Assembly (NCBI GenBank): GCA_003254905.1
Contig: QANU01112481.1
Span: forward strand, 390,900-454,899
Length of the DNA: 64,000 nt
Reading direction: 5' to 3'
DNA from: Nissolia schottii
Taxonomy: Eukaryota > Streptophyta > Magnoliopsida > Fabales > Fabaceae
Both the position numbers and the translations under genes were made by a program. Shown one piece after another: positions 1 to 12,340 of this stretch. Each line of letters starts with the position of its first letter. Position 1 is the stretch's first letter. The notes beneath the pieces were generated by a model that did not search any database, was not told the origin of the DNA, and worked only from the letters and a program-made list of their open reading frames with translations.

Positions 1-560
1 TTTTTGTTGAAGATACAATTGTTCCTTACGTGCCATATAACCCAAATGGAGACCCAAAAAAAAAAGGCTATCCACCACTCTTTCTTGAGACTCTGATTAA
101 TACTGACGCTCATCCAAACTTCAAAAAATTGCTTAGCATTTTCAAGAGAAACCCAGACCAAGTTCCATTTTTCTTTTCACACTGACCATATCTCATGAGC
201 AAACAAACATGTACAGAACATATGATCAATTGATTCCTCACCATTATTACATAAAACATAAACCACATCCTCATTTTGAATAATATTACACGCACGAAAT
301 CTATCTTTCGTATTCAAGCTCCCATTGATAATAAACTAAACCAACAATTCAACTCTCGGGGAACAAGGCCTTTCCTGATTTTAGTTGAAAAATGAAAGTT
401 ATTGGCCTGATGAGATTGGGAGAAATACTTACCTGATTGAAAATACCCCACTATTATCATGCTTCCAAATTAATTTGTCCGCCATACACGCATTGAGCTT
501 AGCATTGAGAAGCACATTATGAAGATCTTACCATACTCGCTGTGAGAATAAGATATGCAG
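1..560 (-). mobile_element. LINE remnant, zinc-binding RT tail region
   Basis: Read on the minus strand, this stretch encodes pieces of the region downstream of the reverse transcriptase in plant L1-type LINEs (zf-RVT domain). Visible pieces are WKHDNSGVFSIR, PPRVELLVWF (after a frameshift), NTKDRFRACNIIQNEDVVYV, then LCNNGEESIDHMFCTC with its Cys/His pattern, and a later tryptophan-rich tail. Stops and frameshifts break the frame, so it is a dead fragment. It runs off the left edge of the window, so its end and target duplication cannot be seen. Confidence 0.75.
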
Positions 561-1244
561 CTATAACAAGGCACTAGGATTATTTTACAAATATAGCTAA
601 GTAAAAGTTAAAAGTGTGACTAATTGATGTGCTTTTCTATGTAACAAAAACAAATTTGATATGCTTTTTCATTCATGTGTGTTCGAAGTACATTTAGCCA
701 CGCCCAAACACGTGGTTAATTGAAATGATTAACTGTGGATAATTCCGATTCTTTGTAGTGACATACACACACACATATATGAAATGATGATGACGCCATT
801 GATTAGCAATCAACTTTTCACACTACTCATGGCTTGGCATCCACATTTTTTTCTATTTGGACTGCAAACAATTATCTTCATTCACTTTATTGGATATGAG
901 AAATATTTTGAGTGCTCAGTATATGAGATCATAGATTTATATTTCATTTATCATTAGATATGATTGAATGATGTTCAATTTCGTCTCCAAATTTTACACG
1001 TGTGCACAATCTAATCCTTGGATAAACATTAACCCAATTAGTCTTTCTAGGGTTTAATGATTATTAAGTTTAAAGATTAACAAATCCTTTTTTTTAATTC
1101 AAACACTAAGTTGGACGCACGTATGTCGAGTCTAAAATTAAAGTTAAACATTAACTTAGTAAAATTTTATTAAATGTGAATTTTGTTAAAATTTCATTTA
1201 ATCTAATGATAAATGAAATTCACATCACATAACTAATTGCATGC

Positions 1245-1276
<32 letters not shown>

Positions 1277-2514
1277 CCCAGCAAAATAAGACCAAATAAA
1301 TCAACCACACAAGAGTGGTGTATAACATTCCCAATTCATATTGTAACTTTTTTTTAAATTAAATATTGCGTCTTTTAAAAAACATTGTAACATGCAAAAT
1401 GTTAACGTATTATCTAATAAAACAATACCGAATTAAGGGGCTAATTTTTTCAATAAAAAAGTTAATTAGTTGAGGTAATAATTAAGGATATTGGTTTTTC
1501 ACTTTCCCTATTTTACTTGGGACAGTAGTAGCGACCAGCCCGTGTTATGTGACATGTGGCACTTGTCATTACCCTTCTTTAATTCGATGACATCAACTTT
1601 ACCAAAAGAAAAATAAAACAAAAAAATAATAGAGATGAGCATAATCTGAACAAAAAGCAAATCTGATTTTGTCTGTGTTGGGATAAACTCAGCCTTGATT
1701 AAATCAAGATCGGCATATCCGTGTTATATACATCTCTCTGCCTTTGCCTTTGCCTTTGATTTTCAAAATATTTAATCATTGCGTGTGCTTAGCATGATCA
1801 TCAGCAAATGTCCCTACACATAATCTCAAAAGTGAGTGATTGAAGTTGAAAAGGATTTTTAATCCTAAAGTAAAAGGATCCTCATTTTAACAAATTAATA
1901 TATATATTTATTAATAGCTAGGCACTTGCAATATTATCTTATAATATAGTCGAATATTTAAACCATTTCAACATATGACAGGAAGCAACACTATCCAAAG
2001 AAACAATGGAACGGTCCTCATTTTCCTACAGATTTTTACGTAATTAAACAAATCAATCAATTCCTATATATAATTTAAAATGTATCATTAATTAAAAATA
2101 TAATCTGTGCAGATTGACATATTTTTGTAGGATTCCATTCAATCCTATATATGGCCTTGGGGCTTGTGAGTTATGACCAAGCCAAAGTTCTCCTTTGTTC
2201 TTGGTTACATTCTTTTCACACCTTTGAGCTTTTGAGAAACTTATCTTATCCAAACTGCATCATTATTTATTGAGAATAAATTTGTGGCGGAAATTCAACA
2301 ATGAGTAAGTAATTTGATCAGCTTCAATTCAAATTGATGTCATTTGACCACATTGCTCTGTACGTGCAGGTGCATTCAAATGAGTTACTATCCAACTTTA
2401 GCCATGGCGAATCTCTAATAGCCAGATATGTAATGCAACTTCTAATTAATTTCCAAGATAAATGTCATTTTTAAAAGTTTATTTAATGCATGTTCTAATA
2501 ACATGATCACTTAT
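561..2514. other. Intergenic, no gene seen
   Basis: AT-rich sequence with stops in all frames. It holds an AT/AC microsatellite near 1.25 kb and a 10-bp inverted pair (ATGTGAATTT / AAATTCACAT) near 1176 and 1216. I found no recognisable protein or RNA gene. Confidence 0.6.
1245..1276. repeat. (AT)n(AC)n microsatellite
   Basis: A compound dinucleotide repeat: about nine AT units followed by about seven AC units. Confidence 0.95.
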
Positions 2515-2523
2515 TTAATTAAA

Positions 2524-2770
2524 GAGTTCTGCTACACGTACACCAAAATTTATACATCATACATACACCTCGTATTTATATACATAAAATTTGTGTTTTA
2601 AACATAAAATTTGTGTTTTAACTCATGCAATATTTGTGCATTTAATTAAGTATAGTTGAGAGTATCATTTACAAGTTTGTAATGTTTGTGCACTCATGAA
2701 AATAAAGTTTGTGCATTATTAATGGTGTATGTATAAGTGTATGAAATTGGGTGCACATGTAACATTTTTG
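2524..2770. mobile_element. Mutator-like MITE with 9-bp target duplication
   Basis: A 247-bp element with imperfect terminal inverted repeats of about 46 bp. The inner arm ATACATACACC is shared, as are the GTACACC / GTGCACC blocks. It is flanked on both sides by TTAATTAAA (2515-2523 and 2771-2779), the 9-bp duplication length typical of Mutator-like elements. The outermost bases of the arms match poorly. Inside are two copies of ACATAAAATTTGTGTTTTAA. There is no coding capacity. Confidence 0.55.
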
Positions 2771-2779
2771 TTAATTAAA

Positions 2780-3639
2780 AACACAATCTTTAGAGCACAT
2801 TAAAAATAAGCCACCAACATGCAAATATTTCTTTATTATTCCACTATTGCCTCATAGACAGGTTATATACATTAGAGATTGTGTAACATTCCCATCACGC
2901 ACATGCTAATCCCCATTTGTAATAGTGTCAAAGAAGTCCTTCGTCCTTTACATTATAAAAAAAAAAACAGGACAGCATGAACAACATAAAGACTAGGTGT
3001 AGCAGAGGTATTCCTAAAAAATTATTGAATCAGTATTTTGTTTAAAATATTATTCCTGTGGAAGTGGATAAGTGAGAATGGTGATAATAACGGAGTTTTG
3101 AATTGGCATTGATCCATGACCATCTAATTGTTATGATGTCATATATGTTCCGAAGCATGCTTTTGGCAATTGGGCTCCATGTGACAGTTGAAGGGAGCAC
3201 TGTTTTAGTGCATGCATAGAAAGAGCCATATTGGGATGGTATATTATGGACCCAACCCCAACAGAAATCAGACCAATGTGATTGGTGGTTCTTGAGCTCA
3301 TTCAGTGCACAAATACAGGACATCCTAACATGTGAAACACTCTCTCAGCATTGTCAATATTAGCATTACCTCTGCCTTCGTGCTGCAATCGAATCAGGGA
3401 GGGGCAGTTGGTGAGGCAACAATGACAAAACATCCTACCAAGAGGAACTTCAATGGCACACGTGAGGTGTGCCAGCTGCATGCACTAGACTTTCTTGTCA
3501 TTAGTTATTGGTTTCACTGCCAACTAAAATTTAGAAACCTAAATTAATATGTATTAATTACAATTTAAATAACGGTGAATTTCGATTATATGTAAGAATG
3601 GAATCATCATTTTTTTTTTCTTTTCACTAGTAGTCATAC
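2780..3639. other. Intergenic with two unrecognised short ORFs
   Basis: A 93-codon ORF on the minus strand (3042-3323) and a 71-codon ORF on the plus strand (3332-3547) are open, but neither resembles a family I know and neither has convincing splice or start context. I leave them uncalled. The minus ORF is relatively rich in Trp, His and Cys and could be relic coding sequence. Confidence 0.4.
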
Positions 3640-3656
3640 TTATCTTCACATTAACC

Positions 3657-3853
3657 TAGGGAGTGTGGTTGAGCGAAAGGGACTCATCCTCCCTTAACTA
3701 AATGTCAAAAATTCAATTCCTGTCTTTAGGTATAGAGTAACTTTAAATCTTTAGGGTTAGTTGTCTCGCCCTTAAAGGTGCTTACAAGCCACCAAATGAA
3801 TTAATCATCGGGTCCACAATATGGACACTCTGATTGTGTACCAACAAAAATAG
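3657..3853 (+). mobile_element. tRNA-derived SINE (older copy)
   Basis: A roughly 197-bp element opens with a polymerase III box A-like stretch (TGGTTGAGCGAAAGG) and a box B-like stretch (AATTCAATTCC) about 45 bp later, as in plant SINEs. It ends in an A-rich tail. Flanks are near-identical: TTATCTTCACATTAACC (3640-3656) and TTATCATCACATTCAACC (3854-3871), a target duplication with one substitution and one indel. The decayed boxes and duplication suggest an old insertion. Confidence 0.6.
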
Positions 3854-3871
3854 TTATCATCACATTCAACC

Positions 3872-4943
3872 CTTGCATAATTAATATTTACACTAATTTC
3901 AATTGCAATGCAATCATGGCAGTACATGTCAATTTAGGTGTATATTCGCTACATATAAGCTGTCTTAATATTGAACAATAATTTTCTTTTCTTTTCCTTT
4001 GAAATGATCGAGCTTAAATCAACCTTAAAAACTAGCTAACTTCAATGTTCGAGTTATAAAGGTTATTTAAGTCATATATGCCTAGTCAAGATGTGAGGCT
4101 TCACATGTCATTTCACATCTAATCAAGATTGAATATATGAAGCGTAAAGTATGCATGACTAAAAATTTACGAGTGATACAATCTACAGCAAACCACATTT
4201 CTTGTTTTTAATTAAGAGATTACTATTTGTCCTGTAACTAGTAATACTATGTGTAAACTACATTTTCTGCTACCATACAAACAGCATATGCATATGTTAT
4301 GGCATACACGGCGATCGTGTGCACAAACTTCTTCACACGCGCATAAACTTTTCTATATAGCTACATAAAACTTGTTCAAATACGGAACCAAATCAAATTG
4401 GATCTATATTTCTTCCATGAATAACCTATGGCAACATAAAAGATTTCATGATTTAATGAAACACAATTCTTTAAGAGAGAAGAGAAAAACGTCTAAGGAT
4501 TTTATTCCTTTTTTGGTCAAAGTAAAAAACATCAAAGGATCAACGATGGATGGGGACATAAACGGGCCATGCATGATGAGGTGCAAGACGACAACGGTAG
4601 AGAGAATATTTTACCCCAGTGAACCCATCCAAGAATTTCATTTATTGGACTTATCTATAGTTCAGTTAATGGATTTATTAGTACATGGGCTTTGACAAAA
4701 AATAGTAACGATATTGACCAAAACTATAGCTACCTCTACAAATGGCAAATGGCAAAGCAAACAACTTTTTTCAAGTATCACAATAGAATTTAATTACTTC
4801 AAGAATGAATATATCATAATGGCCAACACCAATGAAGCCCGATACCCACACGCCAATTCCTTTTGGCATTGAGGTTAGGAAGAGATCAGCCCATTCATTC
4901 TTCAAAATTGCTCCTCATCTTCTACCTTAAAGAAGAAGGCACT
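3872..4943. other. Spacer and 3' flank of the first MATE gene
   Basis: No gene is recognised. A 107-codon plus-strand ORF (4372-4695) has no family resemblance. The last 200 bp resembles sequence just beyond the stop codon of the second MATE gene (about 13770-13890; for example both hold a GCATTGAGG..AGGAAGAGA block), so it is probably conserved 3' UTR of the tandem pair. Confidence 0.5.
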
Positions 4944-7900
4944 CTAGTTCAAATCTCGTTTTGGATTTTCCCACTTTCTTAAATGCAACTTGGCTCTCTC
5001 CGCCTGCAATTGTTAAACCAACAAAATATTAGATCAAATAAAATTACATAGCCCATATATATCCGACAAAAAAAAAGAGCCAAAGGAGAAACCTCGACGA
5101 ATAACTAGTTAGTTACCTCTTTTTCCCAGTCGCATCTAATGGTTATCAAGCCTAATATCAATGTCTGAGTTGCTGTTCCACCAAAAATCATACCCGCCCA
5201 AATTCCCTGATTGTTCAATTTTCATTAGCAATTAATGTGACAACTATATCTTAATGCACACGAAAATAACATATTGAAATAAAGATCAAAAGCATACCAT
5301 AACTCCTTGATTGAAGACCCAACCCATCAAGAAACCCAATGGCACCCCAATAACGTAGTAGCAACCCAAATTTATGTATGCTACGTATGACTGCCACCCC
5401 GATCCCACAGCCACACCTGTATAAAATTATCCGGAAAAGCATATATAGTATAAAATTGAGTGCTTGAGTAATTTATACGCTTCCATTTCAGGTTAAATAA
5501 TTGAGAATTGGAAGGTAATTATATAAGCTAATACCTGATAAAACTGGTTGGACACTATTGAGCAGAATGGTAAAGGCTAATAGAAGAGAAAGCTTGTTTA
5601 CTTCATCGAGGACAGCTTTGCTAGTAGAGAATATGTAGCCGAATTCGTCGTGAAATATCAAAATCAACATCCAAAAGAAGAGTCCTATTATAATCGAAGT
5701 TATCACAGAGACTGTAGTGGCAAACTTGGCTCCTTTTCCATTCCCAGCTCCAAGCTCATTTGCAACCCTCACTCTGCAGAATGCATAGTATAACTTACAA
5801 TGTTAGTTATTATTTGTATTTCTACAGTTAATTTCTCAAAACTTAATGAAATGAAAGATAGTTTCTTAGTTATTATGTGATATTGATTTAAACCTATGAA
5901 CGACGGTTTAAAGCATAAAATGAAAGTGATGAGATGAGAGATCATGAGTTCGTAAGCTTATTTTGAAACTTGAGGAAGGAAAGAGGGATGGAAAGGAAGG
6001 AAATGAGAGTTATGAGGGTTTGATTGTGAGGGGTGAACGACCTTGTCCTCCAATCCAAGCCCTTGTTGTAGGTGGCTTCAGTCCTTAGGTCTGAGAGCAA
6101 GAGTTTTGGTATTTTCTGGAGACGCCCTCCAGTTCGGATTTCTTTCTTGGCTTGCTTGTTCTTAGTGTGTGCGTGTGTGCGCATTCTCTCTATTGCGTTC
6201 TCTCTACAGAGAAACAGAAATAAGAAGATAGAAAATTCTTTGTATTTTTTATACCTTACTGAAGTTGTGAACAAAAGAGACAAAGCTTTTGCCTAAAGGC
6301 ACATAATTGGTTGAAAGGACAAAAATTTTCTCTATTTTTCTTTTTCATGTCTTTCTCCCACCGTTCTATCTCTAGTACCAAACACAATTTCTATAACTAA
6401 TTTAACTTAAGTCCGTTGCGTACAACTTGAGCCAGGTCCACAAAATAATAGCCACATCTTTGCCTAGAAAAAGTGCAATTGGGGTTCCAACTTTGTTTAC
6501 CAAAAAATAAGAGTTCCATTGTCTAAGTGTAGGGATGGCAATGGGGTGGAGTTGGACACGTTTTACCTCACTCTGACCCCGTCCCGCATTCTATTAACAC
6601 TAATCTCTACCCGCTTCGTCTCTACTTGCAGGTTGTAAACATTCTAATCCTCACCCATCCCGTGGGCATCCACCGCGCCCTTATTTTTAAAACACTTGCT
6701 GAAATACTATAAAATTCAATCTACAGATAAATTAACACAATCATATGATAAAGTATTACAAATGTCAACATTCAACATTGATTCATCACGAACCAGATGA
6801 TAAATCAAGGTGAGAAAGAATGACGATTAAAGCACGAATGGAGACTATGTCTTTGACGTGATAAATGATATGATTTGCGTCGATGAGTAGAGGATGCATC
6901 CTCGACGTCAACATTAGAGGGTCAGCAAGACGGTCGCCAACAATGGAAATTAAAAGGACAAGTGTAGTTGGAGTGAAGGTTAATGGCGATGCAAAATAAT
7001 GGGAGCGAAGTCTAAAGGAGAAAGAAAGGACACAAGGGTAATGGGAATTAAGGACTTTGAGTTAGCTAAATTTTATATAATTTTTTCAAATATATATATA
7101 TATATATAGGGTGCAGGACAGGTTCACCTTATACTTTACTCCGCCTCACAGAGAAAACTCGCCCCACATTTAACCGCCTTATTCTGGGGCGAGTGTTAAA
7201 CTCGACCAAAGTGGGTTAGATGGAGTGGATCTCCTGCAAGTAAGGTTCATATTCAACACCCGTGGCCTAAAAATTTGGAAAGAACACTAGAACATACTTT
7301 ATAGAATGGGACCGAAGGAGGATCCTTCTATGAAGTATTAGTTAATTAAAGTAGTGATTGTCTAAACGTGATTTGGGAGAAGAATAGAAAAAAGAAGAGG
7401 AAAAGCACTATAACAATTCAATTGCTCTTTTTCTTCTTTCAAGTTTTGGCTCTATGTGTGCTAGTGTCTATATTATAAGTACATAATGAAACACGTATAC
7501 TAGCAAAACATGTAAAAACAAAGGTCGTGGCGTCCAAGAAACAGCGTTTGCTGACCAAACATTTTGTTGCTAATGTTCCCATTATGATAACCTTAGATTC
7601 AAAGTATACAGAAGCTGTCTCTGTCAGTCTGTGAATATATAGAGAGAGAGGGAGAGAACCGTGTCAAACACTGATTTATTATTAATACTTTTTTATTTTT
7701 CTTTTGGTGAGTTTTTAGAACAGCGAGAGGATGCATAAAATGAGGGACATGTGGTGATAGAAAACCTCTTACAAGAACCCGTTGATACATGGATTAAAGA
7801 AGGTGTTACTTATCTTGATCACTGATTTATTATCGCTAATTATTATTTTAAGAAGGGGGACCACACACTCAAGGAAGTTTTGTTGGACCACGTAATCCCA

Positions 7901-10900
7901 TTCGTCAGCTAAGCTAGACTACAAACAGAAACAGTACGTATGGATATTGATGGGCTTTACGTGGTAGCGGGCACCAGGTGTTTTCTTTAGCTACCACTTA
8001 TTTTTATACATTTACTTACATATTATTTATCCTAATTTCCTAGTGATCGTCTTTGATGCACCTGTATAGGTATGGTATCGATGCGGGATATGACTACGGT
8101 CCAAATTTAAAAAAAAAAAAAGAAAAAAGAATAGAAATATATATATATATATATAAGAAATTAAATATAATAAAAAAATTAGATATATACCCAACCATAC
8201 TCAATCATATCCACAGCATTGATAAAGGTACTTTTCTAAAGAATTGAAGTACCCATCCAACATGGGTGAACATTAATGGGATTTGTGTCTATAATAATAA
8301 TAATATATAAATGAATAGATTAGTATCCTCGTAAGTCGTAACTCTTACTAATGTCCAAAGGTTACAATCACCCCCGCAATTCATCCAAGGCTATATTTGT
8401 TTATAGAAAAAAAAAATCCCTAATTTAGTACAACGTACTTTTCTAATTCAGATAATTTTATTATTTTAAAAAAATGATCAATTTTATTTTTTATTTTTTA
8501 AATTAGACAATTTTATATTTCTTAAAAAAATTTAACTACTTTAATCATTACTATTTTTTAAATCAATCGCCTCAATTCAAGAGATTGATGAAAAAACTAA
8601 TTTGTTTACTTTTTTGTAATTTACATGACATAAGTTGACCGAAATTTTTTTTTAAAATGAAATTAATTAATTCAAAAAATAATAATAATTAAATTGACCA
8701 ATATAAAAATAATAAGGACTAATTTAAAAAAATTAAAATAAAATAAAATTTTCAGAGTTAAAAAATCTAAAGAGACTAAATTAAGGATTTATCCTTTATC
8801 TTTGGCACGCTCATCCACCCACTGAAAAAGAATGCCCTGGTATATATATATATGCAGTTTGGTCTCATCATGTTTCTAATCTCAGCCTTGCTTAGATGAG
8901 CCCTTCCGATATGTACTCATTGGTGTGGTTAAGATTTGTTTGGTTTTCGAATAATGTTTTTAATTTTGTTTTACTTTTAACTATAAAATTTTCACATGAT
9001 TTTTTTATCTAGTTTTAATGTTTTTTTATGAGATTTTAGGAAGAAAAGAATAAAAACAATCTGTAATGTTTTCTGTATATCTTTTTTGTAAGAATTTAAC
9101 AACTTATAGATGAAATAAAAATAAAGTAATGTTATAAGTATAGTCCTGTTGGTCATGTTAACAGAGATAAAAATAAATAAATATTTTAAACAAATAAAAC
9201 TGTTTAAAAATTAATAAAACTCAATTCAGATATTTATGTTTTTCTTTAAAATAATATGACACAACATAATCATATTTAATAAGAGTGAATTCATTTCCTA
9301 TGGAAAAGAAAGCTTGATAATTAAAGTAATAAGACTAATGCTTAAAAAAAATTAATATTTAAGATACTTAATTCATCAATTTATATAATTTTTTATGAAT
9401 AAAAATTGAGAAGTGTTATTTATAAAAATATATAAAACCAATATACGGGCTAAAAAGTTAGGTCGTAACATTACATTAATTTATTAAAGAGTAACAGGTT
9501 AAAAAGTTAGGTTGTAACATAACTTTAATTTATTAAACAGTAGGCAACAGAAGGTAAAGGACAATGAGTCACGAGAAATTACCCGGTACCAGCAAAAAAC
9601 GCCAGAGGAATCATCATCTCCAAACCATTAATGGTCATACTGTACAACAATTGAAAACACGCCAAAATTATTGAAGATAAGTTTGAATTGGAAGAATGAG
9701 AAGGCAAAATCCAGAAAGTACAGTCAAAAATACGTGCATGATTAAGTACAAAATCAAAATTCTCTATTTCACTATTATAAATATAATACTTAATAAATAG
9801 TAAAATTAAAAATATTATTCTTTACTCTTTTTTTCTTTAATAAAAAATGAGAGTATGAGTACCATATTGATAAAGCATCCACTGCAATCTTTGCGTTAGG
9901 TAGATTTCCGGTCATCAAAATAAGAATTCTATAATACCAATTCTCCAGGCTGTAAAGGTGAAAAGAAGAAAAAAAAATTACGTTAGATATACACTCTTGA
10001 AAAGGACAGAAAAAGCGAGCACCAGGTAATGTTCAACTGATAAAGGTAATTTTTACAAGATATCCATAAAAATGATAGAAATAAAATCAGATTCGCTATT
10101 TCAACGCATCAAAAAATAGTAACCTAACAAAAATGCATATAAAAGATATTTAGTAATAATATGTAGTTTTTCTTTTTTATAACGAAATTAAATACACACA
10201 AGGAAGCACATGGCTTGGTTATATAATCAATTAGCAAAGCAGGAGTCTCAGAAAAATATAGTATTTATATCATAGTAAAGTAAATGTAGAAATGAAATGA
10301 ATTACCAGAGCATGACTCCAGAAGAAGCAGAGAGCTTAACGAAGTCCCAAAGGCCAGAGAAGGCCTCAACGGAGAAGCCAGTCCAGGTATGAGGGCAGCC
10401 ACCCCAAAGAGTATAGCCAAAGAGGCCAAACATCAAGGCGAACCAAGAGAAGTTGACGGTGGCGGCGGTGCCAATGACGCCGGTCTTCAAGTGGAAAACA
10501 AAGAACCAGCTGACGAGCACGTGCACGAGGAGAGCCACAAGGGACACCCACGCAATGACACCGGTCTTCAGCTGGCTCTGCAGGAACCTCTGAAGAGGGA
10601 ACTGGAACGCGAAGCAGAAGTGAAGCGGGATCAGCCACAGGGCCACCTCCCCAGATAGCTCCGCCACGTCATCGGGCTGCCCCAGAAGCTTCAGCACCGG
10701 CGTGGCAAACAGGTAAATAGGCAACAGCAGAATACAGCACACGAACAGAACGATCCACGAGCGCTGCATGTAAACGCCCAACATGTAGTGCTTCTTCGCC
10801 CCATACGCCTGCCCGCATAGAGTCTCTAACGCACTTGCCATGCCCAGCTGAACCATCAAAAATCAAATAACATAAAATCGCAATTAGAACGCGATTAAAA

Positions 10901-11258
10901 ATTAAGAAGATTCATATGTATGTATGTATGTATGTATGTATGGTAACGGAGGAATAATTAGTACCAAGAGGCCAAAGTCGAAGCCAACGATAACATTGTT
11001 GGCAATGGAGAAAGCGGCGAGCTCAAGGTCGCCGAGGTGGCCTGCGAAGGCTTGCGTGATGACCAGAATCAAGTAGGAAGATATGCGGCTGAAGATTGCG
11101 GGGCCCACTATGTGCCACAGCTTCTTTGATTCGATCCAAACCTTTCGAGATAGATCTTGCTCATCGTGCTGTTGCTCCCCTGCTTCTGATCTTAAGCCTT
11201 GGTTTTCCAACAGCGGAACCTTTGCTTCCCCTAACGCTGAAGCTTCGTCGCTAGGCAT
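4944..11258 (-). CDS. MATE efflux transporter, DETOXIFICATION 27-like, copy 1
   Basis: A multidrug and toxic compound extrusion (MATE) antiporter: a polytopic membrane protein of about 12 helices that exports small molecules in exchange for cations. The substrate cannot be inferred. Exons (5' to 3'): 10965-11258, 10306-10847, 9863-9949, 9583-9639, 5535-5773, 5298-5416, 5117-5206, 4944-5003. All joins keep phase and use GT-AG; the sum is 1,488 nt (495 aa), the usual plant MATE length. Marks include [18 protein letters not shown] (about residues 99-116), [12 protein letters not shown] (about 328-339) and [17 protein letters not shown] (about 411-427). The start MPSDEA matches the start of copy 2, although the frame is open further upstream. 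Intron 4 is 3,809 bp and holds transposon debris. Intron 5 (118 bp) is absent from copy 2. Confidence 0.93.
5942..6300. other. Unidentified open segment inside intron 4 of MATE copy 1
   Basis: Both strands are open (113 codons minus, 74 codons plus) in a stretch absent from the shorter intron 4 of copy 2. The overlapping open frames and lack of family resemblance suggest inserted repeat sequence rather than a gene. Confidence 0.3.
6530..7265. mobile_element. Degenerate hAT-like non-autonomous element (intronic)
   Basis: The left end AGGGATGGCAATGGGG, followed by repeated CCCGTCCCGC / CACCCATCCCG blocks, resembles the ends of a common plant non-autonomous hAT-type family. The right part again holds GC-rich blocks (CGCCCCACATT, CTGGGGCGAG). 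I could not find a matching right terminal repeat or a target duplication, so the element is truncated or wrongly bounded. It includes an (AT)n tract at about 7089-7107. Confidence 0.35.
8395..8800. repeat. AT-rich long inverted repeat in intron 4
   Basis: The left arm (AAATCCCTAATTTAGT...) and the reverse complement of the right arm (AAATCCTTAATTTAGT...) match imperfectly over 50 bp or more. This fits a fold-back or Mutator-like non-autonomous element. No clear target duplication was found. Confidence 0.45.
9447..9543. repeat. Two-copy tandem repeat, about 49 bp
   Basis: Two adjacent copies share CTAAAAAGTTAGG / TTAAAAAGTTAGG and AATTTATTAAA blocks with a few substitutions. They lie just downstream of exon 4 of MATE copy 1. 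Confidence 0.8.
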
Positions 11259-11359
11259 AGTTCTGATGATGAGTTGAGGACTTTGAAACCAGAGAGGTGC
11301 GTGAGTTAGCAAAACGAAAATAAGGAATAAATAAAAAAAAACGGGGGTGAGAGAGCCTT

Positions 11360-11367
11360 TAAATAGA
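11360..11367 (-). promoter_or_regulatory. Putative TATA box of MATE copy 1
   Basis: On the minus strand, CTATTTAAAG lies about 100 bases before the start codon, a usual TATA-to-ATG spacing for a plant gene with a short leader. Position and motif are the only evidence. Confidence 0.45.
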
Positions 11368-11399
11368 ATAAGCGGGGTAAAAAACAACTTGTTTTTGTC

Positions 11400-11889
11400 T
11401 TCTGTTTGGATAGAAATATATTTATACATACTTGATCCGTTGAGCTCGAGACCATATTTAATAGAGAAGATAAATGTAAATGATTATTGTGGTTGGGTTT
11501 CGTCTGTTGCTTCCAGAGAGAGCACTGTCATGGATTCATGGTCCTCCTTCAAACGTGCGATGGCTCTAGGAGCGATTCGTTTAAGGGCAAAAGCCTCCAA
11601 CAACAAGTTTGACAAATTAAGAGGGTAGATGCCAATATTCAACATTTTTCTAATAGTGATTTTAAATCCCGACATCTTTTACCCCATCATCAAAATTGTT
11701 CCATCAACCGCTATAAAGTGATTCTTGGTTCAGCCTAGTTTAGCTTAATTTATTGTCGACACGTTATAGACCTCTAATCTTTTTTGCGTGCAGTGAGATT
11801 ATTTCAAACTTGTTAGAGAGTCGGGGAAACTAAATCATACAACTTTTTATAACAAGAGTGGGTGATGGAAAAGTTGTATAAAGTTACAA
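11400..11889. other. Upstream spacer of MATE copy 1
   Basis: No gene recognised. A 63-codon minus-strand ORF (11484-11675) is open but resembles nothing I know. Confidence 0.5.
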
Positions 11890-12085
11890 AAAAAAATAAA
11901 TCAAATATCACTTCGCATTGGCGCAACACGAAACCTCTAATAATACATTTGGTCCTGAAAGAAAATGAGTAAGAACTAGGTGTGAAGCAAGCATCTACAA
12001 TCTTATCACGATCGAGCTGAGCACAAAATGCTTCTATCTCTCCTTCATCTTGTGAGTACGGCACTCCAAGTTCATCAAAATGGCT
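11890..12085 (-). pseudogene. Relic of a GEN/SEND1-type XPG-family nuclease
   Basis: The minus strand reads NELGVPYSQDEGEIEAFCAQ, then LDRDKIVDACFT and TKCIIRGF. This follows the internal (XPG-I) region of plant GEN1/SEND1 Holliday-junction resolvases, which carry a Glu-Ala-Glu-Ala-Leu-Cys-Ala-Gln-Leu type stretch and then an acidic Asp-Ser-Asp active-site block. Here the second acidic block has become SSYS, so catalysis would be lost. No other exons of such a gene are visible nearby. It is a short decayed fragment. The match is from memory and needs a database search. Confidence 0.55.
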
Positions 12086-12340
12086 CTATCACCAAACTAT
12101 AGTTAAAGCAAAATCAAAAGGACATAAATAGCACATTGCGTCTCATTTTATGGAGCATTTTTTCTTAATTCAATCAAAGAGGTCCTAACTATAAAATCAA
12201 CACTGCTCCCCACCCCACCAAAAAAAAAACCCAGAAAATTTAACTTTCTTACAATAACATTTTTTTTCTTCAGTAATAACACATTTTATTTTAATTAATT
12301 GACTGAGTCGACAATTTAATAACATTTTTGTTACTTTTAN

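Noticed and set aside
3182..3200. miR156-like string TGACAGTTGAAGGGAGCAC
   Set aside because: No complementary arm lies within a plausible precursor distance on either side, and the middle of the string differs from known miR156 forms.
4372..4695. 107-codon plus-strand ORF
   Set aside because: No family resemblance, no splice partners and AT-rich background; it could be chance.
10389..10658. Plus-strand 89-codon ORF antisense to MATE exon 2, repeated at 12524-12793
   Set aside because: It is a shadow of the GC-rich coding exon in the opposite strand; the real frame is conserved between paralogues.
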